Below, one piece after another: positions 1 to 8,900 of a stretch of 64,000 bases of DNA. Under the pieces are notes generated by a model. It was not told where the DNA came from. It searched no databases and saw only the letters and a list, made by a program, of their open reading frames with translations. Each line of letters begins with the position of its first letter. The first letter of the stretch is position 1. Origin of the DNA: Dolomitihabitans soli (lineage in GTDB: Bacteria > Actinomycetota > Actinomycetes > Streptosporangiales > Streptosporangiaceae); contig NZ_JAKNTW010000027.1 of the NCBI RefSeq assembly GCF_022213955.1, positions 103,843 to 167,842 on the forward strand, given 5' to 3'. The translations under genes and the position numbers were made by a program.

Positions 1-249
1 AGCAAGGCGGGCAGTCCAGTCCGTATCTGGCTCGACGCCTCAGGGAAACCGGTCACGAAGCCGCCGGAGCGCGCCACCACCGTGGCGAAGGCCGTGGTCG
101 CGGGATCGGGGGTGATGCTCCTCGGCTTCGGCACACTGCTGCTCGCCTACGGCGCGACCCGGTGTCTGCTCGACCGGCGTCGCCATACCGCCTGGGAAGA
201 GGAGTGGGCCGCGGCGGACCGCCGCTGGCACAAGGGCCCGTCCATTTAG
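1..249 (+). CDS. C-terminal end of Rv1733c-like membrane protein (5' truncated by window)
   Basis: The frame is open from base 1 and stops at a TAG at 247-249, giving the last 82 residues. Seen: a short polar stretch, one hydrophobic segment (about residues 30-53 of the fragment, with VMLLGFGTLLLAYG), then a basic/acidic cytoplasmic tail rich in Arg and Trp. A late transmembrane helix followed by a charged tail is the usual end of Rv1733c-family two-helix membrane proteins, which often sit in DosR-type stress regulons in actinomycetes. The neighbouring CBS and site-2 protease genes fit that setting. The family call rests on a C-terminal fragment only. The 3' part runs antiparallel to the tail of the next gene. 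Confidence 0.6.
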   Translation, partial: SKAGSPVRIWLDASGKPVTKPPERATTVAKAVVAGSGVMLLGFGTLLLAYGATRCLLDRRRHTAWEEEWAAADRRWHKGPSI

Positions 250-1444
250 GACGGCCCCACCGGATCTCATGCTCGCTCAGTCGTTCGATTCGCAAGCTTC
301 GAAACCCGAGCCCCCCTCCGCCTTGGCGGCGCCACGGAGACGGGGACTGCTGCAGAATCCTGCCCAGGTCCGACGCGGTGACCATGCCGATCACGCGGTC
401 GGACTCGACGACCACGACGACCTGATCATTGAGTGTCGCAGGCAGGTCCAGGACGCGCGCCGCAGGCTCGTCGGGGGTGAGAATGCGGCTGGGAGGCAGC
501 GGACGAGCGACCTCCGAAACACGGGTCGCGCGACGTCGTTCCGGCGTGAGCCCCGCGATGGTCTCGAGGGACAGGACGCCGACGGGGCCGCCGGAGTAGT
601 CCACGACGGGGAACACGGTCTGCCGTGAGCAGAGCACCACACCGGTCGTGCAGTGCTCCAGATCGAGCCAGGCGGGAGCGAGGTCGGGATCAGGGGTCAT
701 GATGTCGCGCATCCGGAGGTCGGCCAATCCCTCTCGGGCCTCCCGGTTGATCACTTCGCCGCGAGCCGCGCTGCTGAGGAACCAGCCGATGAGAATCGTC
801 CACAGTCCGCCCACCGGCGACCAGAGGACGAGTTGCACGACACCGATGGCGACCATGATCATCCCCAGTGCCTGTCCTGCCCGGGCAGCGGACCTGTCGG
901 CGCGAGCCCGGTCCCGGTAGCGCCACCACAGGAAGGCGTGCAACACCCTGCCACCGTCCAGCGGTGCGCCCGGTAGCAGGTTGAATACGCCGAGCATGGC
1001 GTTGATGAGCGCCAGCCAGATCAGTGCGGCCCACACGAGCGGGGGACCGTCGAAGAGGGCCACCACCAAGCCCAGCACCGCTGCCAGACCGAGGCTCGTG
1101 AGCGGGCCCGAGCCGCTGATCTCCAGCTCCGACCTCGGTGTCTTCGCCTCACCGTCGAGTTCCGTGACACCGCCGAGCAACCACAGCGTGACGGCCTTCA
1201 CCCGGATGCCTCGCCGGTGGGCGACCAGTGCGTGCGCGAGCTCGTGCGCCAGCAACGACGCGAACAGGAGCGCTGCCGTGACCACGGCGAAGCCCCAGTA
1301 GAGTCCGGCAGGAAGCCCCCGGGCGGTACTCGGCAGGACGGTGCTTCCCAGAACCCCCGCCACCAGGGCGACGATCACGAGCGCCGACCAGTGGATCCCC
1401 AGCGGAATCCCCGCCACATGGCCCAGACGTAGGCTCGACTTCAT
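53..1444 (-). CDS. Site-2 (M50) zinc metalloprotease with tandem CBS domains
   Basis: Intramembrane zinc protease of the Rip3-like type, expected to cleave membrane-embedded regulators. Seen from the ATG at 1444: transmembrane segments at about residues 10-75, the zinc motif HELAH (about 67-71), further helices, the second catalytic motif LPGAPLDGGR (about 155-164), then two CBS-type domains from about 230 to 360. The open frame could extend upstream to 1708, but that part is low-complexity and the conserved family start is MKSSLRLGHVAGIPLG, so 1444 was chosen. Odd: after the last CBS helix the frame runs about 100 further residues of Arg/Pro-rich sequence, antisense to the Rv1733c-like gene; family members usually stop near 370-380 residues. 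A lost stop codon is likely. Confidence 0.85.
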   Translation of the reverse strand: MKSSLRLGHVAGIPLGIHWSALVIVALVAGVLGSTVLPSTARGLPAGLYWGFAVVTAALLFASLLAHELAHALVAHRRGIRVKAVTLWLLGGVTELDGEAKTPRSELEISGSGPLTSLGLAAVLGLVVALFDGPPLVWAALIWLALINAMLGVFNLLPGAPLDGGRVLHAFLWWRYRDRARADRSAARAGQALGMIMVAIGVVQLVLWSPVGGLWTILIGWFLSSAARGEVINREAREGLADLRMRDIMTPDPDLAPAWLDLEHCTTGVVLCSRQTVFPVVDYSGGPVGVLSLETIAGLTPERRRATRVSEVARPLPPSRILTPDEPAARVLDLPATLNDQVVVVVESDRVIGMVTASDLGRILQQSPSPWRRQGGGGLGFRSLRIERLSEHEIRWGRPKWTGPCASGGPPRPTPLPRRYGDAGRADTGSRRRRAAVCRSRGASPPIPRPRPSPRWWRAPAAS

Positions 1445-1501
1445 ACTTCCAAGGTCTGCTGAACCGGTGACGGGGGACAGTACCTTTCGGTCCGCGCAGG
1501 C

Positions 1502-1515
1502 AGGACCTTGGTCCT
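1502..1515. promoter_or_regulatory. DosR/DevR-like palindrome upstream of the site-2 protease
   Basis: AGGAC-CTTG-GTCCT is a perfect inverted repeat of 5-bp arms with a 4-bp centre. This matches the arm spacing of the mycobacterial DosR box (GGGAC-N4-GTCCC) with one change per arm. It lies 58 bp upstream of the ATG at 1444. Regulator identity is inferred from the motif and gene content. Confidence 0.45.
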
Positions 1516-1560
1516 CGGTCAGCTGTCCGCGAGACGGCAGGCGGCCTCCCCGGGTTGGCC

Positions 1561-2229
1561 TCAGGACCGGTGGGCCATGCCGATGTCCTCCGTGGCGAAG
1601 GTCAGCTCGGTCTGCACGTCGATGACCCCGTCGACACCTCTGATCGCCTCGACGAGGCGGGAACCCTGCGAACGCCTGGGCAGCCGTCCCCCCAGGGTGA
1701 CCACGCAATCCCGCACGGTGACGGTCAACTCATCCGCGTCGATGTACAACCTCTGCAGCAACTCATCGATCTGACGCCGGATGTCGGTCGCGGGGCGGTT
1801 GAAGATCTTGAGTAGATCCCGCTGGCAGATGGTGCCGACGAGCAGGCCCGTCATCAGCTCGACCACGGGCACCTGCTTGATCAGGTTGTCGTGCATCAAC
1901 CGGGCCGCCTCGCGAACCGTCGTGCCCGGTGTCACCGTGATCGCCGGAACGCTCATCAGCTCCCGGGCGGTGTTCCCCCGGGCGCGTAGGTGTTCCCGAT
2001 GGAGCCGGTGACCCTCGAAGAGGTCTTCCTCATGGAGGTACGGGTCTGTTTCCCTGAGCAGCAGGTCGTCCTCCGACACCATCCCGACGGGCCGCCGGTT
2101 GGCGTCGACCACGGTCACCGCACCCACGTCGAGCCGCCGCATCGCGGTCACGAGCTCGGTGAACGTCGCCTCCGGCTGAACGGCCACGGCTACACCGCTC
2201 ATGACATCCCTTACCTTCATCATCGTCAT
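1561..2229 (-). CDS. CBS-pair plus BON domain protein
   Basis: 222 residues. Two CBS motifs (residues about 5-60 and 88-145; blocks such as VRDVMS and ARELMSVPAITV) form a Bateman module likely to bind adenosyl ligands. A BON domain follows (about 150-215, with LTVTVRDCVVTLGG), a fold linked to membrane or ligand association. This CBS-CBS-BON order is common in actinobacterial stress or dormancy clusters. The start at 2229 has a purine-rich GGGGAGGG just before it; the in-frame ATGs at 2223 and 2220 would have better spacing, so the true start may be two or three codons in. It diverges from the phosphoribosyltransferase gene. Confidence 0.85.
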   Translation of the reverse strand: MTMMKVRDVMSGVAVAVQPEATFTELVTAMRRLDVGAVTVVDANRRPVGMVSEDDLLLRETDPYLHEEDLFEGHRLHREHLRARGNTARELMSVPAITVTPGTTVREAARLMHDNLIKQVPVVELMTGLLVGTICQRDLLKIFNRPATDIRRQIDELLQRLYIDADELTVTVRDCVVTLGGRLPRRSQGSRLVEAIRGVDGVIDVQTELTFATEDIGMAHRS

Positions 2230-2335
2230 TACCCTCCCCTTTCTCCTTCCAGCATCCCCCTCAACGGCCGACCTGGTCAGCGGCGAAGGTCACTCGGTCC
2301 CCGGGACCTACGGGAACCATCTGCCTGTCGTGCCG

Positions 2336-2349
2336 GGGACTTTGGTCCC
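2336..2349. promoter_or_regulatory. DosR/DevR-box palindrome in the divergent promoter region
   Basis: GGGAC-TTTG-GTCCC is a near-exact match to the core of the DosR consensus (GGGAC-TWWA-GTCCC), with one centre mismatch. It lies between the CBS-BON gene (start 2229, minus) and the alcohol dehydrogenase remnant/fusion gene (start 2436/2497, plus), placed to serve either. A second palindrome, GGTCCCCGGGACC, is at 2296-2308. The motif is seen directly; binding by a DosR-type response regulator is inferred. Confidence 0.6.
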
Positions 2350-2435
2350 ATGATCCGCAGGTCCTTGCGCACTCCTCACCACCCCGTAGGTCAGCCCACT
2401 CTGGAAGTAGAGAGGCTCCGCATGAGGAGGCGGAA

Positions 2436-2507
2436 ATGAAGGCTCTGGTGTACGGCGGGCCGGGTGAGAAGTCCTGGACCGAGCGAGGTGAGGGAGATGT
2501 TCGCTGA
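2436..2507 (+). pseudogene. Truncated N-terminus of a zinc alcohol dehydrogenase, now a 23-codon leader ORF
   Basis: The ATG at 2436 follows a strong AGGAGGCGG at 2425-2433. The first 15 codons, beginning MKALVYGGPGEKSW, match the characteristic start of zinc-dependent alcohol dehydrogenases. The frame then leaves that family and stops at 2505-2507, inside the next gene, whose ATG is at 2497. This looks like a deletion joining an adh start to the phosphoribosyltransferase gene. The remnant keeps a good ribosome site and overlaps the next start, so it may act as a translational-coupling leader. Confidence 0.6.
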
Positions 2508-3852
2508 TCGCCATGATGCGGGCGTGCGCCTGGCCGAACGGTTGCACGGGCTGATCCATGCTGAGAACGTGCTCGTCCTGGGGCTGCCCAGAGGAGGAGT
2601 GGCGGTGGCGTTCGAGGTGGCCAGGGCTCTGGCCGCCCCCTTGGATGTGATCGTGGTCCGCAAGCTGGGGGTGCCGTTCCAGCCGGAGTTGGGGTTCGGC
2701 GCGATCGGGGAGGGCGGGGCACGTGTCCTCAATCACGAGATCGTGCGACTGACGGGACTGACATCGGCGGAGACGGCGGCGGTGGAGGAACATGAGCGGG
2801 CCGAACTCCTGCGCCGGGCGCGCTGTTTTCGAAATGACCGCGCTCCGCTGGACCTGACGAATCGTACGGTGATCGTGGTGGACGACGGGGTCGCCACCGG
2901 CGGAACGGCCCGCGCCGCCTGCCAGGTCGCTCGGGCGCGGGGGGCCTCACGGGTGGTGCTGGCGATTCCCGTAGGGGCGCCCGACACGATCGCGAGCCTG
3001 CGCGAGGTCGCCGACGAGGTGGTCTGTCTGCAGACCCCCCGTCACCTTCGCGGGATCGGGGCGTGTTACGTCGACTTCACGCAGGCCACCGACGAGCAGG
3101 TGATCGAGTTGCTCGGGCGGGCCGCGTCCTTCGCGGGCAGGCGCGGCGAGAACGTGGCAGGGACCGATCCACCCGGTTTCGCCGGGGAACTCCAGGTGGA
3201 CGCCGGAGAGGTCCGGCTGCCAGGCCGGCTCGTCATACCGAGGCAGTGCCAGGGGGTGGTGGTGTTCGTGCACGGCAGCGGAAGTGGGCGGCACAGTCCG
3301 CGTAACCGATACGTGGCCTCCGCGCTCAATCAGGCCGGTCTGGGAACATTGCTGTTCGACCAGCTCACCCCCGAGGAGGAGGACGACCGGCGCAACGTGT
3401 TCGACATCGGGTTGCTGACCGAAAGACTCGTCCGGGTGACCGGCCGGCTGAGTGATCACTCGCAGGTGGCGGGGCTGCCGATCGGCTACTTCGGGGCCAG
3501 CACCGGAGCCGCGGCCGCGCTGTGCGCGGCGGCGGAGCCCGAGAACGAGATCGCCGCCGTCGTCTCCCGGGGTGGCCGGCCGGATCTGGCCGCACCGAGC
3601 CTCGCCTCAGTACGGGCGGCTACCCTGCTGATCGTAGGAGGTCACGACGAGGAGGTGCTGGGCCTCAATCGCAGCGCGCAGCAGCGGTTGCGCTGTGAGA
3701 ACCTGCTCCACATCGTTCCCGGCGCCACTCACCTGTTCCAGGAGCCCGGAGCGCTGGAGACCGTCGCGGCTCTCGCACGCGACTGGTTCATCGGCCACTT
3801 CGGACCGGACCGTATACAGCCGGGGGCAGCGAAGACGTTCCCATGGTCGTGA
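2497..3852 (+). CDS. Phosphoribosyltransferase fused to an alpha/beta (dienelactone-type) hydrolase
   Basis: The N-terminal half (about residues 1-215) is a type I phosphoribosyltransferase fold, with the PRPP-binding motif VVDDGVATGGTA near residue 127. The C-terminal half (about 235-445) is an alpha/beta hydrolase: oxyanion region VFVHGSGSG, nucleophile elbow GASTG, late acid in GGHDEEV and a His in GATHLF. This two-domain architecture recurs in actinobacterial stress clusters; its substrate is unknown. The ATG at 2497 was chosen over the upstream GTG at 2464 because GAGGTGAGGGAG sits immediately before it. It overlaps the adh remnant and lies downstream of the DosR-like box. Confidence 0.85.
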   Translation: MFADRHDAGVRLAERLHGLIHAENVLVLGLPRGGVAVAFEVARALAAPLDVIVVRKLGVPFQPELGFGAIGEGGARVLNHEIVRLTGLTSAETAAVEEHERAELLRRARCFRNDRAPLDLTNRTVIVVDDGVATGGTARAACQVARARGASRVVLAIPVGAPDTIASLREVADEVVCLQTPRHLRGIGACYVDFTQATDEQVIELLGRAASFAGRRGENVAGTDPPGFAGELQVDAGEVRLPGRLVIPRQCQGVVVFVHGSGSGRHSPRNRYVASALNQAGLGTLLFDQLTPEEEDDRRNVFDIGLLTERLVRVTGRLSDHSQVAGLPIGYFGASTGAAAALCAAAEPENEIAAVVSRGGRPDLAAPSLASVRAATLLIVGGHDEEVLGLNRSAQQRLRCENLLHIVPGATHLFQEPGALETVAALARDWFIGHFGPDRIQPGAAKTFPWS

Positions 3853-4143
3853 CGAGAGGGAGTCGCGGCGACGACGATCTCGGCGCCGGTCATCGGATGC
3901 CGACCACTGGAACGCCCGCCCGGGGGAACGCCCGGGCCGCCGGCGAAGGCCGATGACGCCAGCCCGCAGGGCCAAGCGGCCGCGTACGGACCCGAGGCAC
4001 ACAGAGGTGCAACATACCCCCGACATACCGGGACGTGCTTAGATCTAGTCTCGGAGCGGCAGGTCGTCGAGGGCGGCCACGAGTTCAGCGTGGATTTCTT
4101 ATGGCGCATATGCTGATCTTCGCGCGTGAACACGGGGAGATAC
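3853..4143. other. Spacer between stress cluster and type VII locus
   Basis: About 290 bp with no convincing gene. It separates the fusion gene from eccB, both on the plus strand. A purine-rich GGGGAGA at 4134-4140 serves the eccB start. No clear terminator stem was found; a promoter for eccB is expected here but no confident -35/-10 pair was identified. Confidence 0.4.
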
Positions 4144-5556
4144 ATGCAGACCAGGAAGGATCTCTACCAGGCGCATCGAATGATGCAGCAGCGTCTGGGG
4201 ATGGCCTTGCTGCAGGGGGAGCCGGACCTCCCCGAGTCGCCGATGCGCCGGCACAACGTGGGCACCTTCTGCGCTGTCCTGCTGGCGGTGCTCGTGCTCG
4301 CGATCTTCGGCATCTGGGGCCTGCTCAGCCCTGGTAACGCGACCAAACTCACCGACGCGGGTCAACTCCTCGTGGAAGAGGAAAGCGGTGCGACGTACGT
4401 CTACAGCCAGCAGGACAGGCGCCTGCTACCCGTGGCCAACTACGCCTCCGCCCGCCTGCTGCTCGACAGCCAGGAGATCACGGTACGCAGTGTGTCGGCC
4501 GCGTCGCTGGCCGACTTCGCCCGGGGCCCGGCCGTCGGCATCGTGGGGGCGCCCGACTCCCTGCCCACCAAGGACAAACTGGTGCACGGTCCGTGGTCGG
4601 TCTGCGTGGTCGAGGGGCCGGACGCCTCCGGCGGGCGCAAGCCGTACGTCTCGCTGATCGCAGGCACCGCGGTCGGCGGCACGGCGGTGGGGGAGTCCGC
4701 GATGGTCGTCGACGATGGACGGCAGACCTGGGTCCTGTGGGCCGACCGGCGGATGAGGGTGAACGCCAACGGCGTGCGCGCCCTGAACGCCCAGCCTCGG
4801 CAGGTCCCTCCGGCCTGGCTGAACGCCATCCCGGCGGGCCCCGACTTCGCCGCCCCCACGGTGCCGAACAGAGGCAGGAAGGTACGCGCCCCCAGCGGGC
4901 AGGTCACCGCTGTGGTCGGCCAGGTCTTCACCGTGCCAGGCGTGGCAGGCGCCGCCGCCCGCTGGTACGTGCTGCTCTCCGACGGCCTCGCGCCGATCAC
5001 GGTCACCCAGGCCACGCTGCTGCTGGAGGAGCCCGCGAGCAGGAGGGCGTACGGCAGGCAGGCGGTGCGCCCCATCCAGATCGACGCCGCCACCGCGAAC
5101 GCCTCCCCTTCACGACGCGCGATAGCGGGCGGCGGCCTGCCGGCCACCATGCCCAACGTCGTCACCCCTGCCATGTCGGCGCCGCACTGTGCGGTGTACG
5201 CCAACACGCGCAGCGGCTCGGCCCGCGCGACGCTGACGTACGGGAGCAGGGTGGGGATTCCCGCGCCGAACGGCACCGGCAGCCCTGAGCACTTCGACCA
5301 GGTGCTGCTCCCGCCGGGCGGTGGGGCGGTGGTGGGCCTGCTTCCGGCAGAGGGCCAGCAGACGGCGATCAGCAACTACTTCCTGCTCAGCGACCAGGGA
5401 CGCAGGCACGCCATCCCCTCGCTGGAACAGGTGCAGAAGCTCGGCTACGAGGCCGCCGACGTCGCCCCGGTTCCCGCGCACATCCTGAACCTGATCCCCG
5501 AGGGACCGGCGCTCGACCCCGTCGCCGCGCGGTCACCACTGCGGATCGGCCAGTGA
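4144..5556 (+). CDS. eccB: Type VII secretion protein EccB
   Basis: 470 residues. Short cytoplasmic N-terminus starting MQTRKDLYQAHRMMQQRL, which matches the family start (MxxRxDxxxAHRFM...), one transmembrane helix at about residues 41-61, and a large extracytoplasmic domain with the periplasmic EccB repeats. Paired Cys in the second half (SVCVVEG and PHCAVYA) are typical. In ESX systems EccB anchors the membrane complex and contacts EccC, EccD and MycP. The ATG at 4144 was preferred to the GTG at 4126 because of the family N-terminus and GGGGAGA at 4134-4140. Unusually it stands about 23 kb from eccD and eccC. Confidence 0.93.
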   Translation: MQTRKDLYQAHRMMQQRLGMALLQGEPDLPESPMRRHNVGTFCAVLLAVLVLAIFGIWGLLSPGNATKLTDAGQLLVEEESGATYVYSQQDRRLLPVANYASARLLLDSQEITVRSVSAASLADFARGPAVGIVGAPDSLPTKDKLVHGPWSVCVVEGPDASGGRKPYVSLIAGTAVGGTAVGESAMVVDDGRQTWVLWADRRMRVNANGVRALNAQPRQVPPAWLNAIPAGPDFAAPTVPNRGRKVRAPSGQVTAVVGQVFTVPGVAGAAARWYVLLSDGLAPITVTQATLLLEEPASRRAYGRQAVRPIQIDAATANASPSRRAIAGGGLPATMPNVVTPAMSAPHCAVYANTRSGSARATLTYGSRVGIPAPNGTGSPEHFDQVLLPPGGGAVVGLLPAEGQQTAISNYFLLSDQGRRHAIPSLEQVQKLGYEAADVAPVPAHILNLIPEGPALDPVAARSPLRIGQ

Positions 5557-5639
5557 GTCAGGCGTTGCACCTCGCCTCCTCAGCCTCACGGTCAGCGAGG
5601 CCCGGCCGCGGCGAGGTGACGGGGTGACCGCCCGCCGGC

Positions 5640-5870
5640 TCACGTGGCGAGGTCGCGATACGTGCCACGGACGACCATCAAGCGGTCGAGCTGGAACCTG
5701 GACGGCTCGGCGTCACGCACCCGCTGCCCTCGGTCGGACCAGAACGCCTCCGCCGGAACCTCGTCCCTGCTCCTAGCCACCGTGAAGGGCATGCCTCTCC
5801 TCTTGTCCGCCAGGCCCTCCGGCCGTCCCGTGGCGACGAACCCCGTTCCGGCGATCTCCCGCCCGGTCAC
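5640..5870 (-). CDS. Orphan cassette fragment sharing a GREI-GT-FVATGRP motif with the giant protein
   Basis: 76-residue frame (GTG start 5870) directly downstream of, and on the same strand as, the giant gene. Its first residues (GREIAGTGFVATGRP) match a segment at about residues 665-681 of the giant protein (GREIPGTAFVATGRP). The frame stays open upstream to about 5930, where a TAA closes it. It looks like a displaced piece of a giant-protein paralogue rather than a complete gene; a weak GGCGGGA lies before the GTG. It may be a remnant or a recombination donor cassette, and expression is uncertain. Confidence 0.45.
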   Translation of the reverse strand: MTGREIAGTGFVATGRPEGLADKRRGMPFTVARSRDEVPAEAFWSDRGQRVRDAEPSRFQLDRLMVVRGTYRDLAT

Positions 5871-5958
5871 CGAGGTCCCGCCACCCGACGTGCCCTGGTA
5901 TGAGCGGTCACGGCCTTACGCGGCTCTCGTGATCAAGGACGGCCCGGCCATGGGACGA

Positions 5959-8900
5959 TCACGCGGGCTCCAGTTCGGGGATGCGCAGTTCCAAGCCGGT
6001 CGGCAGGTTGTTGGGGTCCGTGCCGATCAGTTCGCGGTTGTGCTCGTAGATGACCTCCCAGTAGCGGCCGTTGCCGTAGACCTGCTGAGAGATGGCCCAA
6101 AGTGTGTCGCCGGGGACGACGGTGTGGTTCTCGGGCGTCGTCGGCTCCGGCTCTGGCTCTGGCTCCGGCTCTGGCTCCGGCTCCGGCTCCGGCTCCGGCT
6201 CTGGCTCTGGCTCCGGCTCCGGCTCGGGCTCCGGCTTCGGCTCCGGCTTCTCCTCAGGGTTGAGGTTCTGCGGTCGGCGTCCACAGGTGCAGGGCTTGTC
6301 CGGCGGGCACTCGCAGGGCTCCTCCTCTTCCGGCGGGTCCCAGCCGGTGGGGTTGCTGATCCGGCGCATCCGTTCCCAGAGCTCCTGCTTCGTCTCGGGC
6401 TGCGTGGCCGGCCTGCCCGGCTGACCGGTGGGGGGCGGCTGGTTGATGAGGCTGTCGAGGTCACCCGTCGGAGCCGTCGGCTGTTCGATCTCCCAGGGCG
6501 GCACCGGGGGGGTGTGGCCGCGTCTCCGGAGGGCCTCCGCCAGTTCGTTGATCTGCTGCTCGTAGGCGTGCCGCTCATCGGCCGTGCGGGCCGCGTTCCA
6601 CTTGTTCGCCAGCTGCCGGTGCTCGCCGTACCGGGCTGACAGGTACTCGTCTCGCTTGTCCGCTCGGGTCGCCCGCGACAGGGAGCGGCGGATGATGCCC
6701 TGGGCGGGGCGCTGCGCGACCGTGCTCGTGCCGCCTTGGCGTGGCTGCACCGCGCCCTGTTGCGGGGTGCCGGTGCTGGAAGGGGTCGCCGGTGAGCCGA
6801 TCGGCACGCCGGACAACTCGTCGGCGATGTGCTGGGCGAAGTCGCCCTTGTCCGGTGCGGAGTTGTTCAACCAGCGCTGGTACATCGCGCGCAGGTCGGC
6901 CTGAGCCTGGTCCGCCTGGGCCAGCACGTCGGGTGCCAACCGGCTGAACGCCGAGGCGAACCCGCCGTCGGGCACCGTGCTGCGCAGCTTGCCGTCCGGG
7001 GTGGCGACGTAGGAACGTACGGTGCCGTCGGGGTCAAGCGCGTCGAGGCGGACGTCGGTGTCCAGTTCGCGTGCCAGCAGCCGGGCCCGGGTCACCGGGG
7101 TCGTCTGGCCGGTCCAGCCCGACTTCGCGGTGACCCGGACCTCCGTGTCCGGCCTCCGGCCGGCGGGCAGCTGCTTTCGCGCGGCTTCGGCCACGTCCTG
7201 GTAGAGGGTGGCCGGGTCGGCGTCCTCGGTGAAGAGGTCGTCGAGATCGATCGTGCTCACCGGCGTGCGCCTCCATCGCGCTCGCCAGCCGGAACGCTCG
7301 GACTCGCGGGTGAACTCCATGTCGAGGTTCCAGCCGTGATCGCGCCGGCCTTCGGTGCCGCGCTGGGTGTCCATCTCTCTCAGGCCGGACTCGAACACCG
7401 TCAGTTCGGCCTGACCGGTCGTGGCGTTCGACACCTCGATCCGCTTCTTGGACGTGGTGGACCGGTCGCGCTTCACGACCTTCCGCTCGGCCGCGACGTC
7501 GAACGTGACGGGCACCTTGATGCTGGCGGCGGTGCTCTTCTCGAAACGGCTGGTCTCGTTGCGGTTGCCGCTGCTGACCGCGGTGCGCATGGACGCCTTC
7601 CAGCCGGCGGAGCGGGTGCGCTTCAGGCCGAAGAAGCTCTCGAACTTGCTGAAGGAGTAGCTCCAGCTCTGATCGACGACGATCTCGATGGTGCGCTGGA
7701 TCCGGCGCACCCTGCCGATCTCGGTGTCCTTGCGGCCCGAAACCATGACGTGCCGGTCCTTCGGCCTGGCCTTGATTGTCACCTCCACCACCACGCCCGG
7801 CTTGTTCGCGTGGGTGATCCGGAGGGTCGTGGATCCCTCGGTTTCGAGCATGTTGCGGAAGTTGGCGGCCGTCTGCATCTCCGTCAGGTGGTGTTCCAGC
7901 ATCGCCTGGACGTTGCGGGCGTCCTTCGGGCCGAGCATGCTCTTGTCGGCCAGCAGGTCGTAGACCGCCTGGTACAGGCCGTCGGCCTCCAGGCCGTCCA
8001 CCATGAAGGCGTCCGGCAACGCGATCGGCCGGGGGTCGGGGGTCGGGGACACCTTCTTCGGGTTGTCCGTGTCGGCCTTCGGGGTGACCATGGCGGCGTC
8101 GACGACCCGGGTCATGAATCCGTCGACCTTGACCACGACGGGCTCGCGCTTCGCCTCGCCCTTCGTGTCCTTCTGCGCGTCGGGGCCCTTCGTGTCCTGT
8201 TGCGCGTCGAGCGTCTCGCCGACGGTGACGGTGACCTTGATCGGGTGGCGGACCTTCACCGTGTTGAACGTGGCGACTCGTTCCAGCTCGGTCCACTGCT
8301 CGGCCTTGGTCGTCGAACTGGAGCTGCCCTGGCCGCCCGCTCCCGACACGCCGGCGCCCAAGCTGAACCCGGAGTCGACGCCGTCGACTCCCGCACCCAC
8401 CTCGTCGCGTTCAGCGTCGTCCAGTCCGCCACCGGCCAGATCGCCGGGGTCCATCGACCCTTCGACGTTGACGTTGTAGGTGGACGACTTGCTGGACGAC
8501 GTGGTCTCGCTGGAGTTGACGTACCGGTAGCGCTGCATGATGATTCCGCCCTTGAAGGTGCCGATCAGCTCGACCTCCTTGTCGTCGAACGTCATCACCA
8601 ACCGGATGGGAATGTCTCCCGGCAGCACGGGCAGATTCCCCCGCGGGTGGGTTCCGTTGCGGGCCATCATCGCCCACCAGCGATCGCCCGCGTACTCCTT
8701 GAACAGGCTCTCCCGCAGCGCCGGATTCGCGGCCAGCTGTCCCTCCATGTACTCGTCGACGGCATCCGCCACGATCTTGTGCATGTCGACGGTCTGGTCC
8801 GGCTCGCCCTCCCTGCGCAAGTCGATCTTCGTGGGCCAGGACGGCCCCGTCGCTGCGAGCTCCCCCTTCTCCGGGTCCATCTCCTGGTCGATCTTCGCCA

